Of a DNA stretch of 44,159 nt, positions 43,933-44,159 are shown piece after piece. The translations under genes and the position numbers were made by a program. Source of the stretch: Biscogniauxia marginata (taxonomy: Eukaryota > Ascomycota > Sordariomycetes > Xylariales > Xylariaceae); NCBI GenBank assembly GCA_022695795.1, contig MU404237.1, forward strand, positions 1-44,159, in the 5' to 3' direction. The notes below the pieces were generated by a model, which saw only the letters and a list, made by a program, of their open reading frames with translations, was not told where the DNA came from and ran no database searches. The first letter of the stretch is position 1; each line of letters starts with the position of its first letter.

Positions 43933-44159
43933 GCAAGCAGCTATGTATAGTATAGTAAAGCTTAGGTTCGGGAGTCGGGGGTTATAAAAAAAAAAAAGAA
44001 GTTTATCGTGCCGCTTGTTTGGTATCGGCCTTGTCTAGTTGAAAATATTTCAGGGGGGGGGGGGGGGGGGGGAGACGAGGGCAAAGAGTTAGTTAAAAAA
44101 AGACGTTAGAAATTGCAATTAAAAAAAAAAATTGAGTTAGCGAATTATTTGTTTTATCG
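43933..44159. other. Window end, no gene; homopolymer-rich
   Basis: Contains A12 (about 43986-43997), a run of 20 G at 44053-44072 and A-rich runs after 44090. I see no coding signal. Confidence 0.7.
44053..44072. repeat. Poly-G run (20 G)
   Basis: Twenty consecutive G near the right edge mirror the poly-C tract at the left edge. This is a likely assembly-breaking feature. Confidence 0.9.

Noticed and set aside
1..44159. tRNA, rRNA and CRISPR
   Set aside because: B-box-like words (for example near 2388 and 40165) are not set in cloverleaf-like sequence; no rRNA match was recognised; no spaced direct repeats exist, as expected for a fungus.

Overview
This 44.2-kb window comes from a filamentous ascomycete (Pezizomycotina). 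The genes have short introns with GTAAGT/GTATGT-type donors and CTAAC-type branch sites, and the products match typical filamentous-fungal proteins. A Sordariomycete, perhaps one of the Xylariales, is my best guess. That guess rests on gene content and on the many TAGGTA/TACCTA-rich intergenic stretches, and no marker gene proves it.

Layout. 1-6.8 kb: low-complexity poly-C end, then a long stretch with no supportable gene. 6.8-12.2 kb: a large RasGEF gene of the LTE1 type (+). 12.2-16.6 kb: no gene. 16.6-19.1 kb: a five-exon cytochrome P450 (+). 19.1-21.4 kb: no gene, with a G-quadruplex candidate and a microsatellite. 21.4-28.0 kb: a dense housekeeping block with RPS0/uS2 (-), mitochondrial uS15m (+), V-ATPase subunit d VMA6 (-) and NOP58 (+). 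These form two head-to-head pairs: RPS0/uS15m and VMA6/NOP58. 29.2-32.2 kb: a GC-rich secreted DUF5695 protein (-). 32.3-32.6 kb: a doubtful gene fragment (-). 32.9-33.7 kb: a Hub1 ubiquitin-like protein with a long Arg/Asp/Ser-rich N-terminal extension (+). 35.0-36.9 kb: an FMP42/SLC43-type MFS transporter (-). 37.36-37.80 kb: an AT-rich long-inverted-repeat element (MITE-like). 38.4-38.9 kb: an O6-alkylguanine DNA methyltransferase (+). 38.9-43.7 kb: a gene-poor stretch with an orphan promoter-like segment, short ORF remnants and three hairpins within 300 bp. 43.7-43.9 kb: a small Cys/His-rich protein (+), followed by a poly-G tract near the end.

Function. The middle block serves translation, ribosome and snoRNP biogenesis and vacuolar acidification. 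LTE1-like GEF signalling, splicing-linked Hub1 and alkyl-DNA repair are single genes. The P450 has no biosynthetic core gene beside it, so I do not call a metabolite cluster. I found no clear new multi-gene system. The best leads are the palindromic element with a mutation pattern consistent with repeat-induced point mutation (RIP), the hairpin cluster at 41.8-42.1 kb, the Hub1 extension and the small Cys-rich gene. Multi-exon genes are given as full spans on their strand, with exon limits in the evidence. Splice sites were chosen by reading-frame continuity and family similarity, not from transcripts.
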